Notes under the pieces: model-generated
The model's input: only the letters and a program-made list of their open reading frames with translations
The model's database searches: none
What the model was told of the DNA's origin: nothing
Shown: positions 8,000 to 18,527 of the stretch, in pieces
How positions within the stretch are numbered: position 1 is the stretch's first letter
Layout of the letters: the number at the start of each line of letters is the position of its first letter
Translations under genes and position numbers: made by a program
DNA from: Arsenicicoccus cauae
Lineage (GTDB): Bacteria > Actinomycetota > Actinomycetes > Actinomycetales > Dermatophilaceae
NCBI RefSeq assembly: GCF_009707125.1
Contig: NZ_WLVL01000028.1
Location: 1-64,000, forward strand
DNA length: 64,000 nt
Reading direction: 5' to 3'

Positions 8000-8845
8000 A
8001 TGAGCGAGACCCGCATGGACCTGAGCGACCCCGACGTCGACCCCTTCGAGGTGGCCCGGGCGGCCGCGGCCGTCATCGCCGAGCGCACCGGTGTCGAGCG
8101 GCATGACGTGGCGCTGGTCCTGGGGTCCGGGTGGGGCGGCGCGGCCGATCTGATCGGCGAGACCCGCGCGGTCATCGACAACGCCGACGTGCCCGGCTTC
8201 TCCCGCGCCGCCGTCGTCGGCCACAGCGGCACGATCCGTTCGGTCTCGTTGGGCGACACCGACCGTCGCGCCCTCGTCTACGGCACCCGCACCCACTTCT
8301 ACGAGGGCAAGGGGGTGCGGGCGGTCGTGCACGGCGTCCGCACCGCCGCGGCCACCGGCTGCCGCCAGGTCGTGCTCACCAACGGCTGCGGCGGGCTGCG
8401 TCCCGAGTGGGCCGCCGGCACCCCGGTGCTCATCAGCGACCATCTCAACCTCACCGCCGCCTCTCCGCTGGAGGGGGCGACCTTCGTCGACCTCACCGAC
8501 CTCTACAGCGCGCGGCTGCGGGCGCTGGCCCGCGAGGTGGACGCCTCCCTGGACGAGGGGGTCTACGTGCAGTTCCGCGGGCCGCACTACGAGACCCCCG
8601 CGGAGGTCCGCATGGCCGGCATCCTCGGCGGCGACCTCGTCGGCATGTCCACGACGCTCGAGGCGATCGCCGCCCGCCACGCCGGCCTGGAGATCCTCGG
8701 CATCTCCCTGGTCACCAACCCTGCCGCGGGCACCAGCGACCAGGCGCTGTCCCACCAGGAGGTCATCGAGGCCGGTCAGGCCGCGGCGGCCCGTTGCGGG
8801 CGCCTGCTCGCCGACGTCGTCACCCGCATCGCCACCGAGGACTGA
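8000..8845 (+). CDS. punA: purine-nucleoside phosphorylase
   Basis: This 281-residue enzyme is a trimeric-type purine-nucleoside phosphorylase, which splits inosine and guanosine with phosphate into base and ribose 1-phosphate in the cytoplasm. Visible family blocks are VLGSGWGGAADLIGE, GHSGTIRSV, GTRTHFYEGKG, the phosphate/base loop LTNGCGGL, GPHYETPAEVRM, and VGMSTTLEAIAARHAG. It is followed five bases later by pmmB, whose product can convert ribose 1-phosphate to ribose 5-phosphate. The order lpdA-punA-pmmB resembles that of mycobacteria. Confidence 0.96.
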   Translation: MSETRMDLSDPDVDPFEVARAAAAVIAERTGVERHDVALVLGSGWGGAADLIGETRAVIDNADVPGFSRAAVVGHSGTIRSVSLGDTDRRALVYGTRTHFYEGKGVRAVVHGVRTAAATGCRQVVLTNGCGGLRPEWAAGTPVLISDHLNLTAASPLEGATFVDLTDLYSARLRALAREVDASLDEGVYVQFRGPHYETPAEVRMAGILGGDLVGMSTTLEAIAARHAGLEILGISLVTNPAAGTSDQALSHQEVIEAGQAAAARCGRLLADVVTRIATED

Positions 8846-8850
8846 GCCGT

Positions 8851-10614
8851 ATGCCGACCCTGCCCACCTCCCCCGCCGCCGGCTCGACCTGCGGACCCGC
8901 CACCGACGAGCTCCTCGCGGCGGCCCGCGCCTGGCGCGACGACGACCCGGACCCGGCCACCCGCGCCGAGCTCGACGCGCTGATCGCGGCGGCCGAGGCC
9001 GGCGGGGACGACGGTGCCGGGGATGTCGGCGAGGGCCAAGGGGACGGGGAGGCCGCGCGCGCCGAGCTGGCCGACCGGTTCGCCGGGATGCTGGAGTTCG
9101 GGACCGCGGGCCTGCGCGGAGCGCTCGGTGCGGGCCCGCGCCGGATGAACCGCGCCGTCGTCATCCGCGCCGCCGCCGGGCTCGTGGCCTACCTGCAGGC
9201 CGAGGGCGGGCGGCCGGACCCCGCCGTGGTCATCGGCTACGACGCTCGCCACAACAGTGACGTCTTCGCCCGTGACACCGCGGCGGTGGTCGAGGCCGCG
9301 GGCGGGTCGGCGATGGTGCTGCCCCGGCCGCTGCCGACGCCGGTGCTCGCGTTCGCCATACGGCACCTGGGGGCGGACGCCGGGGTCATGGTGACCGCCA
9401 GCCACAACCCGCCGCAGGACAACGGCTACAAGGTCTACCTCGGCGACGGCTCGCAGATCGTGCCGCCGGTCGACGCGCAGATCGCCGCGCACATCGCCGC
9501 CGTCGCGTCGACTGGGTCCGTGCCGATGGCCGAGGACGGCTGGGACACCCTGGGCGACGAGCTGCTGCAGGCGTATGTCGAGCGCGCCGCCGCCGTCGTC
9601 TCCCCCGACGCCCCCCGCGACGTCGCCGTCGTCCACACGGCCCTGCACGGCGTGGGTTCGCAGACCCTGCGGATGACCTTCGAGCGCGCGGGCTTCCCTG
9701 CGCCGCAGGCGGTCTCGAGCCAGGAGCAGCCCGACCCGGAGTTCCCGACGGTGACCTTCCCCAACCCCGAGGAGCCGGGCGCCATCGACGCGGCCCTCGC
9801 GCTCGCCGCCGAGGTGCACCCGGACGTGGTGGTCGCCAACGACCCCGACGCCGACCGCTGCGCCGTCGCCGTGGACGACCACGGCACCTGGCGGATGCTG
9901 CGGGGCGACGAGCTCGGCGCGCTGCTCGGGCACGCGATGATCGCGCGGCTGAGCGCGCGGCCCGACGCCGAGCGACGGGTGCTCGCCAGCTCGATCGTGT
10001 CCTCCCGCCTGCTCGGCGCGATGGCCCGCGCGGCCGGGCTCGAGCACCGCGAGACACTCACCGGCTTCAAGTGGATCGCTCGGGTGCCCGGCCTGGCCTA
10101 CGGCTACGAGGAGGCCCTCGGCTACTGCGTCGACCCGGACGCCGTGCAGGACAAGGACGGCGTCTCGGCGGCCCTGCTGGTGGTCGGGCTCGTCGCCCAG
10201 CTGCGGGCCGAGGGCCGCACCCTGCTCGACGTGCTCGACGACCTCGCCGTCGCCCACGGCGTGCACGCGACCGACGCGCTGTCGGTGCGGGTCAGCGACC
10301 TCGCGCTGATGCCCGCCCTGATGGAGCGGCTCCGCGGCGAACGCCCCGAGACCATCGCCGGGTCCCCCGTGGAGCGGCTCGACGACCTCGCCGCCGGCGT
10401 CGGCGGGCTGCCGCCCACCGACGGGCTGCGCTACCACCTCGCCGACGACAGCCGCGTCATCGTGCGGCCGTCCGGCACCGAGCCCAAGGTCAAGGTCTAC
10501 CTCGAGGCCATCGAACCCGTCGACGGCGCCGGCGATCTCGCGCGCGCCCGGGCCACCGCCGCCGAGCGGCTGGCCGCCATCAAGGTCGACATGGCCGCCC
10601 TCACCGCGCTGTGA
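8851..10614 (+). CDS. pmmB: phosphohexo-/phosphopentomutase
   Basis: This 587-residue alpha-D-phosphohexomutase has all four family signatures: the phosphoserine loop VTASHNPPQDNGYK with Ser184, the metal loop NDPDADRC starting near residue 330, the sugar-specificity region EEALGYCVDPDAVQDKDG, and the phosphate-binding loop RPSGTEPKVKVY near the C-terminus. The long N-terminal extension and the size fit the PmmB/PGM2 branch, many of which act on pentose 1-phosphates. Coupling to punA favours ribose 1-phosphate to ribose 5-phosphate recycling; phosphoglucomutase or phosphomannomutase activity is also possible. It overlaps the next gene by four bases (GTGA). Confidence 0.93.
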   Translation: MPTLPTSPAAGSTCGPATDELLAAARAWRDDDPDPATRAELDALIAAAEAGGDDGAGDVGEGQGDGEAARAELADRFAGMLEFGTAGLRGALGAGPRRMNRAVVIRAAAGLVAYLQAEGGRPDPAVVIGYDARHNSDVFARDTAAVVEAAGGSAMVLPRPLPTPVLAFAIRHLGADAGVMVTASHNPPQDNGYKVYLGDGSQIVPPVDAQIAAHIAAVASTGSVPMAEDGWDTLGDELLQAYVERAAAVVSPDAPRDVAVVHTALHGVGSQTLRMTFERAGFPAPQAVSSQEQPDPEFPTVTFPNPEEPGAIDAALALAAEVHPDVVVANDPDADRCAVAVDDHGTWRMLRGDELGALLGHAMIARLSARPDAERRVLASSIVSSRLLGAMARAAGLEHRETLTGFKWIARVPGLAYGYEEALGYCVDPDAVQDKDGVSAALLVVGLVAQLRAEGRTLLDVLDDLAVAHGVHATDALSVRVSDLALMPALMERLRGERPETIAGSPVERLDDLAAGVGGLPPTDGLRYHLADDSRVIVRPSGTEPKVKVYLEAIEPVDGAGDLARARATAAERLAAIKVDMAALTAL

Positions 10615-11288
10615 GTGGGCAGGCCCCCGGCTCCGAGCCCCGCGCGTCCGCCGGGCGCACCGACGACCACACCGGTGAGGGCCGCCCGGCGGGTCTGGCC
10701 CGCGTCGTCGTCGCCTGCGGCCCGAGCGGCGCCGGCAAGTCCCGCCTCGCGGACCGGCTGCGCCACGAGCTGGGCTGGCCGACGCTGCGGCTGGACGACT
10801 TCTACCTCGACGGCGACGACCCCAGGCTGCCGCTGCAGGACGATCTCGGCATCCCTGACTGGGACGACCCCGCGAGCTGGGACGCCGACGCGGCCCTCAC
10901 CGCGCTCGAGACGCTCGTCCGCACCGGCGAGGTCCACGTCCCGGGCTACGACATCGCGCGGTCCCGCCGCATCGAGGGCGTGCGCATCACCTTGCCCGCG
11001 GGGGCGTTCGTCGTGGCCGAGGGCATCTTTGCCGCCGAGCTCGTGGGGGCGCTGCGCGACCGGGGCCTGCTCGCGCAGGCCTGGTGCGTACGCCGCACCC
11101 CGTGGGTGACCTTCGCGCTGCGCCTCGCCCGCGACCTCAAGGAACGCCGCAAGCCGCCGGTCACGCTGGTCCGACGGGGTCTCGCGCTGCGCCGGGCCGA
11201 GCCCGCGATCGTCGCTCACCAGGTCGCGCTCGGCGCCACGCCGATCACCCCGGGCGAGGCCTGTCGCCGTGCCGCCGACCTGCGCTGA
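10611..11288 (+). CDS. uridine kinase-like P-loop kinase
   Basis: This 225-residue protein has a P-loop GPSGAGKSRLADRL from about residue 37 and the downstream motif LRLDDFYLDGDDP, typical of the uridine kinase/phosphoribulokinase fold, with a lid-like arginine cluster DLKERRKPPVTLVRRG. The first 30 residues are Pro/Gly/Arg-rich and probably disordered. The GTG start overlaps the pmmB stop (GTGA), so translation is coupled and a nucleoside-salvage role, phosphorylating uridine or cytidine, is likely. The true substrate is not proven by sequence. Confidence 0.85.
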   Translation: MSGQAPGSEPRASAGRTDDHTGEGRPAGLARVVVACGPSGAGKSRLADRLRHELGWPTLRLDDFYLDGDDPRLPLQDDLGIPDWDDPASWDADAALTALETLVRTGEVHVPGYDIARSRRIEGVRITLPAGAFVVAEGIFAAELVGALRDRGLLAQAWCVRRTPWVTFALRLARDLKERRKPPVTLVRRGLALRRAEPAIVAHQVALGATPITPGEACRRAADLR

Positions 11289-11333
11289 TAGCGTGGCGGC
11301 GAGCACGCGCGGGGGACGCACCGAGGGGGCGGC

Positions 11334-12542
11334 ATGAGCGACGACCAGTGGGCGGCACCAGGCCGCGGCGACGGCGACCGGGCCGCGGGCAGCACGCCCT
11401 GGACGCCACCGCCGTCATCGCCGATGCCGCCCGCGCCGATGCCCTACGACCCCACCGGCGACGCTCCTCCCCCACCGCCCTACCAGCCCGGTCAGGGTCA
11501 GCAGCCGCCGGCCTACGGGCAACCTCCGGCCTACGGGCAGCCGCCGGCCTACGGGCAGGGTCCGGCATACGGGCAGGCACCACCCCCGGGCAGCTATCCC
11601 TCGATGCCCATGGTCGCCAGCCCGGGGATCGTCCCGCTGCGACCGCTGCAGCTCGGCGACATCCTCGGCGCCGGCTTCAAGATCCTGCGGTTCAACCCGC
11701 GCGCCACGATCGGGCTGTCCCTGGCCCTGCAGCTCATCGGGCTGCTGCTGATCATCCCGCTCGTCGCGTGGCTCCTGCGGGGTGGCGCACAGCAGCTCGG
11801 CGACCTCACCGACCCCGACAACGGCGGCGGCGCCAACGTCGTCGTCAACCTCGTGCAGGTCCCGTCCAGCCTGCTCGCGGGGATCGCGACGCTGGTGCTG
11901 TGCATCGTCGTGTCCCGCGCCGTCATCGGCGAGCGCGCCACGATCGGCGAGGCCTGGCGCGAGCTGCGCCCGCAGATCGGCCGCTGCCTGCTCTACCTGC
12001 TGGTCACGGGCCTGCTGTGGGTGGCCGGGGCCGGCCTCGCCCTGCTCCTCGCCTTCCTCCTGGCCCAGGTCGACGGCGCGCTCGCCTTCCTCGGGGTCCT
12101 GGCCCTGCTGCCCTTCCTGGTCTTCGTCTACGTCCGGCTGAGCCTGGCGACGTCGGCCCTCATCCTCGAGCGGATCGGCGTGCTCGCCTCGCTGCGCCGC
12201 AGCTGGGACCTCAGCCGTGGCGCGTTCTGGCGGATCTTCGGCATCCAACTGCTCACCAGCCTGGTCGTCGGGTTCGCCAGCGTGGCCCTCACGCTGCCCA
12301 TCATGGTGATCGGCATGGTCGCCGTCTTCGCGACGTCCACCGGCAGCTCGGACAGCCTGACCTTCGGGTTCGTGCTGATGATGGTGATCGTGGGGCTGGC
12401 GCAGATCCTCGTCGGCGCCGTCACGACACCGATCACCTCGACCGTGAGCACGCTGCTCTACATCGACCAGCGCATCCGCCGCGAGGGCCTGGACGTCGAG
12501 CTGGCGCGGGCCGTGGACCGGCGAGCGAGCCTGGAGCGCTGA
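11334..12542 (+). CDS. multi-pass membrane protein with Pro/Tyr-rich N-terminus
   Basis: This 402-residue protein starts with about 100 residues of low-complexity Pro/Gly/Tyr/Gln sequence, including tandem PAYGQ-type pentapeptides around residues 60-80. The rest contains about six hydrophobic segments, opening with the amphipathic LQLGDILGAGFKILRFNPRA, as in the membrane domain associated with glycerophosphodiester phosphodiesterases (GPDPase_memb). No catalytic domain is present. It heads the DUF4129-DUF4350-MoxR-DUF58 run, where such a gene is usual in actinobacteria. Its role is unknown. A GAGGGGGCGGC Shine-Dalgarno precedes the ATG. Confidence 0.88.
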   Translation: MSDDQWAAPGRGDGDRAAGSTPWTPPPSSPMPPAPMPYDPTGDAPPPPPYQPGQGQQPPAYGQPPAYGQPPAYGQGPAYGQAPPPGSYPSMPMVASPGIVPLRPLQLGDILGAGFKILRFNPRATIGLSLALQLIGLLLIIPLVAWLLRGGAQQLGDLTDPDNGGGANVVVNLVQVPSSLLAGIATLVLCIVVSRAVIGERATIGEAWRELRPQIGRCLLYLLVTGLLWVAGAGLALLLAFLLAQVDGALAFLGVLALLPFLVFVYVRLSLATSALILERIGVLASLRRSWDLSRGAFWRIFGIQLLTSLVVGFASVALTLPIMVIGMVAVFATSTGSSDSLTFGFVLMMVIVGLAQILVGAVTTPITSTVSTLLYIDQRIRREGLDVELARAVDRRASLER

Positions 12543-12546
12543 CGGC

Positions 12547-13200
12547 GTGCCCGGTGCGCGCGGTCTGCCCCTGCACGTCTCCTCGGTCCCCGTCGAGCCG
12601 AGCGCCGACGAGGCGCGCCGCCTCCTGGAGCAGGAGCTGGCCCGCACCGGCTACCCCCGCCCGTCCCTGCTGGAGATCGTCCTGGGGTGGTTCGACGACC
12701 TCTTCGCCGGGGTACCCGGCGCCACCCCCAGCGTCGGCGTGGCCGTGCTCGTCGCCCTCCTGCTCATGCTGATCGCCCTACTTGCGTGGAAGCTGCGCGA
12801 CCTGAGGTCCGTCGCCGAGGAACGCCGCCGCCGCGCCGGCGGCCTCACCGACCCGTCGTGGTCGGCCGTCGACTACCTCGCCGAGGCGCGCGCGCACCTG
12901 GACGGCGGCGCCCACGACCGGGCCGTGGTGGCGGCCTTCCGGGCGCTCGTGGTCGCCCTCGACGACCGCGACGTCCTCCACGACGCCCCCGGGCGCACCG
13001 CCCAGGAGGTCGGCCGCGCCGCCGCGGCGGCCCTCCCGCCGTATGCCGACCGCGCCCGCCGGTCCGCGGAGGTCTTCGACGCCGCGTGCTACGGGCATCC
13101 CGACGGCCCGGTCCCCGGGGCGGGCGAGCCGCAACGCACCAGCGCGAGCGACGCCGAGGAGACGCTGGTGCTCGCATCAGAGCTGCGGGCGGCGCGATGA
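12547..13200 (+). CDS. DUF4129-domain protein
   Basis: This 217-residue protein starts with GTG four bases after the previous stop. It has one transmembrane helix near residues 58-78 (VAVLVALLLMLIALLAWKL) and a C-terminal DUF4129 domain with the pattern ARAHLDGGAHDRAVVAAFR and DAACYG. DUF4129 domains commonly occur fused to transglutaminase-like proteins or beside MoxR/DUF58 genes, and are thought to act on the inner face of the membrane. It overlaps the next gene by ATGA. Confidence 0.88.
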   Translation: MPGARGLPLHVSSVPVEPSADEARRLLEQELARTGYPRPSLLEIVLGWFDDLFAGVPGATPSVGVAVLVALLLMLIALLAWKLRDLRSVAEERRRRAGGLTDPSWSAVDYLAEARAHLDGGAHDRAVVAAFRALVVALDDRDVLHDAPGRTAQEVGRAAAAALPPYADRARRSAEVFDAACYGHPDGPVPGAGEPQRTSASDAEETLVLASELRAAR

Positions 13201-14506
13201 GTCTCGACGTCATCCTGGGGCCCCGCAAGCGCGACCGGCGCCCCACGAGCCGTCGCACGCGGGTGGTCGGGGTCGTCGTGCTGCTGGCGCTGCTGGCCCT
13301 GGCGGTGTGGCGCAGCCTGCCGGAGGGCAGCGGCGCGCCGATGGACCCGGGCACCGCCGACGCCCAGGGCACCAAGGCGGTCGCCGAGGTCCTGCGCCGC
13401 GAGGGCGTGGAGGTCGACGTGGTCCGCACGCGCGAGGAGCTGGCCGGGGCCCGCGTCGACGCGGACACCACCCTGGTCGTGTCCGCCACCGGGGCGCTGA
13501 CGACCGAGGCGATGTGGGCGGTCGACGAACGGCGGGAGGACGCCGGTCGGCTGGTCCTGCTGGGGCTGCCCCGCACCGCCCTGCATGACCTCGACCTGCC
13601 CGTCACCCTGACCCGCTCGGGCAGCGAAGACCCCGAGGGCGCCCGCTGCACCGACCGGGCTGCTGCGGCCTCCCCCGACATCTCCGCGCGCAGCGTCGGC
13701 TACGCCGTCATGACCAGCGAGCAGATCACCGAGGCCGCGCAGGAGTGGTCGGACGACGCGAGCGGCTCGGACCTGCCGCCCGGCCTGGGCGGCGACCCCA
13801 CGCAGCAGCCCTCCTCCGGTCCCCCGGCCAAGGACCTCGGCACCTCCTGGGACACCAGCGGGGCCCGCGGCTGCTACCCCGTCGGCGAGGGGCACGCCCT
13901 GCTCACCATCCCGGCCACCGACGGCCAGCCCCGCACCGACCTGCTCGCCCCCACGGACGTGGTCACCAACGCCACCGTCACCAAGCAGGGCAACGCCGCC
14001 CTCGCCCTGCGGCTGCTCGGCAGCCAGCGGCACCTCGTGTGGTATGCCCCGGCCTTTTCCGACGTCGCCGAGGGCGACACCCCGCGCGGCGCACCCTCCA
14101 TCGCCCCAGCGTGGTTCATGCCGCTGCTGCTCCTGCTCGGGGGCGCCGTGCTGCTCACCATGTGGTGGCGCGGCCGCCGCCTCGGACGACTCGCCGTCGA
14201 GCCCCTGCCTGTGGTCGTGCGGGCGAGCGAGACCGCGGTCGCCCGGGGCCGGCTCTATCGCCGCGCCGCCGGACGCGGCCACGCCGCTGCCGCCCTGCGC
14301 GACGCCACCCGGCGACGTCTCGCGACCCGGCTCGGCCTCCCCGCGGGCGCCGACGCCGAGGCCGTCGTCGCGGCCGTGGCGCAGGCCACGGGGCGCGAGC
14401 GCGACGGCATACGGGACCTGCTCGCCGGACCAGACCCCACCACCGACACCGACCTGGCCGCGACCGCGACCGACCTGGCCCAGCTCGAGGAAGAGGTACG
14501 CCACCC

Positions 14507-14510
<4 letters not shown>
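13197..14510 (+). CDS. DUF4350-domain membrane protein
   Basis: This 437-residue protein has a transmembrane helix near residues 23-40 (VVGVVVLLALLALAVWRS), an extracytoplasmic DUF4350 region beginning GTADAQGTKAVAEVLRREGV, and a second helix near 305-322 (WFMPLLLLLGGAVLLTMWW). A cytoplasmic tail of about 110 residues contains an Arg-rich stretch and acidic helices. Two periplasmic-side cysteines, in GARCTDRA and ARGCYPVG, could pair. Both ends overlap neighbours by ATGA, so it is translated with the DUF4129 and MoxR genes. Confidence 0.88.
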
Positions 14511-15466
<956 letters not shown>

Positions 15467-15476
15467 GCAGCGCTCG

Positions 15477-16769
15477 ATGACCCTCACCGGCCGCGCCGTG
15501 GTGCTCGCCCTGCTGGGCGTGGTGCCGGTGCTGCTGCGCCCCGAGCCCCTCACCGCCACGCTGTGGCTGGTGCTCGTCGTGGTGGTGGCCGGGGCCGACG
15601 CGCTGCTGGCCGCCTCGCCGCGCCGTCTGTCGATCACCCGCGACCGCGTCGGGACCATCCGCGCCGCGACCACCACCACGAGCCGGCTGCACGTGCACAA
15701 CGCGTCCCGCCGGACCGCCCGCGGTGTGCTGCGCGACGCATGGCAGCCGTCGGCCGGGGCCGCCGGCGAGCGGCACCGCCTCACGGTGGCCGCCGGCGCC
15801 ACGGTGGTCGTCGAGACGGGCCTGACGCCCGTGCGGCGCGGGGACCGGCATACGGACCTCGTCACCGTCCGCACCCTCGGCCCGCTGGGGACCGCAGGGC
15901 GCCAGGCGTCGGTCGACGTGCCGGGGACCGTGCGGGTGCTGCCGCCCTTCCACTCGCGGCGGCACCTGCCGAGCCGGCTCGCGCGGCTGCGGCAGATCGA
16001 CGGGCGCTCGGCGGTGCGGGTGCGGGGGCAGGGCACGGAGTTCGACTCCCTGCGCGAGTACGTCGAGGGCGACGACGTCCGCTCGATCGACTGGCGAGCC
16101 TCGGCGCGGCGCAGCGAGCTGGTCGTGCGGACCTGGCGACCCGAGCGCGACCGGCGGATCACGCTGGTCGTCGACACCTCGCGGCTGTCGGCCGGGCGCG
16201 TGGACGACACGACCCGGCTGGACGCGGCCATCGAGGCCTCCTTGCTGCTCACGGCCCTCGCCGCGCACGCCGGCGACCACGTCGACCTCGTCGCGGGCGA
16301 CCGCGTCGTGCGCACCCAGCTCGCGGGGGTGGCTCGTCCCGAGATGCTCGCTGCCATGTCCGACGCGCTGGCGACCGTGCAGCCCGCCATCGTCGAGGCG
16401 GACTGGCAGGCGCTGGCCGCCGCCGTGGCCCGGCAGGCGCGCCGGCCCTCGCTCGTGGTGCTGCTGACGCCCCTCGAACCCGCCGCCGTCGCCGAGTCGC
16501 TCCTGCCCGTGCTGCCCCTGCTCACCCAGCGTCAGCGGGTGTGCATCGCGTCCTGCGCCGACCCCGACCTGGACCGTATGGCGACCGCCCGCCGCACCGC
16601 CGAGCAGGCCTATGGCGCGGCCGCCGCCGAGCGGACGCGGACGCTGCGCCTGCAGACCGCCGACGCGCTGGCCCGGCTCGGCGTGACCGTGGTGGACGCG
16701 CCGCCCGAGGACCTCGCGCCGGCCCTGGCAGACCACTACCTCACGCTCAAGTCCCGCGGCCTCCTCTGA
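15477..16769 (+). CDS. DUF58-domain protein
   Basis: This 430-residue protein has two adjacent hydrophobic segments in its first 45 residues and the DUF58 signature FDSLREYVEGDDVRSIDWRA starting at residue 189, followed by a VWA-like region with TLVVDTSR. DUF58 proteins are the usual partners of MoxR ATPases. It lies 10 bases after moxR and ends the operon; its TGA is joined to a repeat array. Confidence 0.93.
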   Translation: MTLTGRAVVLALLGVVPVLLRPEPLTATLWLVLVVVVAGADALLAASPRRLSITRDRVGTIRAATTTTSRLHVHNASRRTARGVLRDAWQPSAGAAGERHRLTVAAGATVVVETGLTPVRRGDRHTDLVTVRTLGPLGTAGRQASVDVPGTVRVLPPFHSRRHLPSRLARLRQIDGRSAVRVRGQGTEFDSLREYVEGDDVRSIDWRASARRSELVVRTWRPERDRRITLVVDTSRLSAGRVDDTTRLDAAIEASLLLTALAAHAGDHVDLVAGDRVVRTQLAGVARPEMLAAMSDALATVQPAIVEADWQALAAAVARQARRPSLVVLLTPLEPAAVAESLLPVLPLLTQRQRVCIASCADPDLDRMATARRTAEQAYGAAAAERTRTLRLQTADALARLGVTVVDAPPEDLAPALADHYLTLKSRGLL

Positions 16770-16773
16770 CCTA

Positions 16774-16898
16774 CCGGGGGTAGGGGCATCGACCGGCCTT
16801 CGTCCCCCAGGCTGATGCCCCCGCCGGGGGTAAGGGCATCGACCGGCCTTCGTCCCCCAGGCGGATGCCCCCGCCGGGGGTAAGGGCATCGACCGGCC
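16774..16898 (+). repeat. 50-bp tandem repeat array, copy 3 (2.5 units)
   Basis: Units begin at 16774, 16824 and 16874, each starting CCGGGGGTAGGGGCATCGAC or a one-base variant. The array follows TGACCTACC of the DUF58 gene. The last unit breaks off at about 16898, and 16899-17049 holds no recognisable gene or motif. Confidence 0.9.
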
Positions 16899-17049
16899 GC
16901 CCACGTGTCTCCGACGCCTCGGCGAAAGGGCAAGAATGGCGGCTCCGTGCGACCGGGGGGCGCCATACGCGCCCTCTCACGACACGCGCGAGCCCCACGC
17001 AGGCGGCCACTCGACGAGCCGCGCCCATGGGAGGGCGACCGCGCCCGGC

Positions 17050-17421
17050 CTAGGGCAGCGGGGTGCCCTGGTGGTAGGTCTGACGCCACCCGTTCGCGGT
17101 GCGCTGCCACAAGGACGTGCGCCGAGCCCGACAGCCGTCGCGATCCGAGTCCCACAAGACCTGGATGATGCCCGGCGCCAGCACCCGCGCCTCGAGGTCC
17201 CTGATCCCGATGGCGCAGGCACTGCCGTCACCGTCGCCGGACTCCGCGGCCAGCAAGGCGAGGATCGTCTCGAGGTCCCACCGACGGCCAGAGGCGCCGA
17301 TCTCGATGAAGCCCGGGGCCAACAGCTCCCTCAACCGACGCTCGTTGCGCCGCGCGTCCGGCGACTGAAGCTCACGTTCGAGCGCCAGGACGTCGTCGAT
17401 CTGGGCCTCGGTCTCCTCCAC
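17050..17421 (-). CDS. DUF4440/SnoaL-like protein
   Basis: This 123-residue protein has the NTF2-like pattern of DUF4440: an N-terminal helix with paired acidic residues, RRLRELLAPGFIEIGASGRRWD, and a C-terminal strand LWQRTANGWRQTYHQGTPL. Members form small cone-shaped barrels that bind or convert small molecules; the role here is unknown. The GTG start is preceded by CACAAT at 7 bases, so it is probably leaderless. Confidence 0.85.
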   Translation of the reverse strand: MEETEAQIDDVLALERELQSPDARRNERRLRELLAPGFIEIGASGRRWDLETILALLAAESGDGDGSACAIGIRDLEARVLAPGIIQVLWDSDRDGCRARRTSLWQRTANGWRQTYHQGTPLP

Positions 17422-17428
17422 ACCTGCG

Positions 17429-17434
17429 ATTGTG
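17429..17434 (-). promoter_or_regulatory. -10 box CACAAT of the DUF4440 gene
   Basis: On the minus strand CACAAT is followed by seven bases and the GTG at 17421. Confidence 0.45.
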
Positions 17435-17457
17435 CCTGGTGGGCGGTCGAGTCGAGG

Positions 17458-18453
17458 TCAGAGGGTCGCGACGGCCTCCTCCTCGCGGTCGGCGGCGTCC
17501 ACGTCACCGGTCACCCCCCGCAAGGCCGCCCGCCGCCCCACCACGAACACGTAGACGAAGAACGCGACCTCGGCCAGCACGCCGATCGCGATCCGCGCCC
17601 AGGTCGGCAGGCCCGAGGGCGTCACGAAGGCCTCGAGGATCCCCGACACGAGGAGCACCACCACCAGCCCCATCGCCACCCCGACGGTGGTGCGGCCGGC
17701 GGCGGCGAGCGACGCCATACGACTGCGAGGCCCCGGCTCGACCCATGACCAGAACAGCCGCAGCCCCACCCCCGCCGCCACGAACACCGCGGTCAGCTCG
17801 AGCAGCCCGTGCGGCAGGATCAGGCCGAAGAACAGCGCGCCCCGCCCGTGACGCACCATCAGCGCGGCGATGACCCCGAGGTTGATCACGTTGGCCAGCA
17901 GGACGTAGACGACCGGCGCACCCAGCACCCCCATGGCGATGCACTGCGCGGCGATCCAGGCGTTGTTGGTCCACACCCGCGCCGCGAAGCTCGTGGCCGC
18001 GTGCTCGGAATAGTAGCTCTCGAAGTCGGTGTTGACGTACTGCGCCACCTCGGCCGGGCTCATCAGCGAGTTCTCGAGGGTGGGGTTGTGGTAGAACCAC
18101 CAGCCCGCCCCGAACGCCACGAGCAGGCTCACCACCGTCGTCGTCAACCACCACCAGCGCAGGTGGTAGAGCGTCGCCGGGAAGGTCTCGCCGAAGAACC
18201 GCGCGATGTCCCGCGCCGACCCGGTCCGGGTGCCCGAGGCGCGCCGCCGCGCCCGCGCCAGCACCCCCGAGAGCCATTGCACGACACCAGGGTCCGGTGC
18301 GCTCGTGCGCACGACGGCGAGGTGCGTGCCGACCCTTTGGTAGAGGTCGAGCAGGCGGTCGGCCTCCTCCGCGGAGAGCCGCGAGCGGCGCGTCAGCGCG
18401 TCGAGCTCGTCCCACTCCCCCCGGTGGGCCGCGACGTAGGCGTCCAGGTCCAC
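17458..18453 (-). CDS. stage II sporulation protein M-like membrane protein
   Basis: This 331-residue protein has a cytoplasmic N-terminal helical domain (residues 1-100, beginning MDLDAYVAAHRGEWDELDAL), then a SpoIIM-type membrane domain of five or six helices with the motif RVWTNNAWIAAQCIAMGVLG and the loop ILPHGLLELTAVFVAAGVGL. In Bacillus SpoIIM works in forespore engulfment; in non-sporulating actinobacteria homologues occur beside RDD and MoxR/DUF58 genes with unknown roles. It is divergent from the RDD gene 74 bases away. Confidence 0.9.
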   Translation of the reverse strand: MDLDAYVAAHRGEWDELDALTRRSRLSAEEADRLLDLYQRVGTHLAVVRTSAPDPGVVQWLSGVLARARRRASGTRTGSARDIARFFGETFPATLYHLRWWWLTTTVVSLLVAFGAGWWFYHNPTLENSLMSPAEVAQYVNTDFESYYSEHAATSFAARVWTNNAWIAAQCIAMGVLGAPVVYVLLANVINLGVIAALMVRHGRGALFFGLILPHGLLELTAVFVAAGVGLRLFWSWVEPGPRSRMASLAAAGRTTVGVAMGLVVVLLVSGILEAFVTPSGLPTWARIAIGVLAEVAFFVYVFVVGRRAALRGVTGDVDAADREEEAVATL

Positions 18454-18459
18454 GGCCTC

Positions 18460-18465
18460 ACCCTA
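18460..18465 (-). promoter_or_regulatory. -10 box TAGGGT of the SpoIIM-like gene
   Basis: On the minus strand TAGGGT is followed by six bases and the GTG at 18453. Confidence 0.55.
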
Positions 18466-18514
18466 GCCCGCGCCCTGCGAGGACCAGGTCACCGCCGTCC
18501 ACCGACCTGCCCGC

Positions 18515-18520
18515 TAGGCT
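18515..18520 (+). promoter_or_regulatory. -10 box TAGGCT of the RDD gene
   Basis: TAGGCT is followed by seven bases and the ATG at 18528. With the box at 18460 this makes a compact back-to-back promoter pair. Confidence 0.55.
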
Positions 18521-18527
18521 GCCGGAC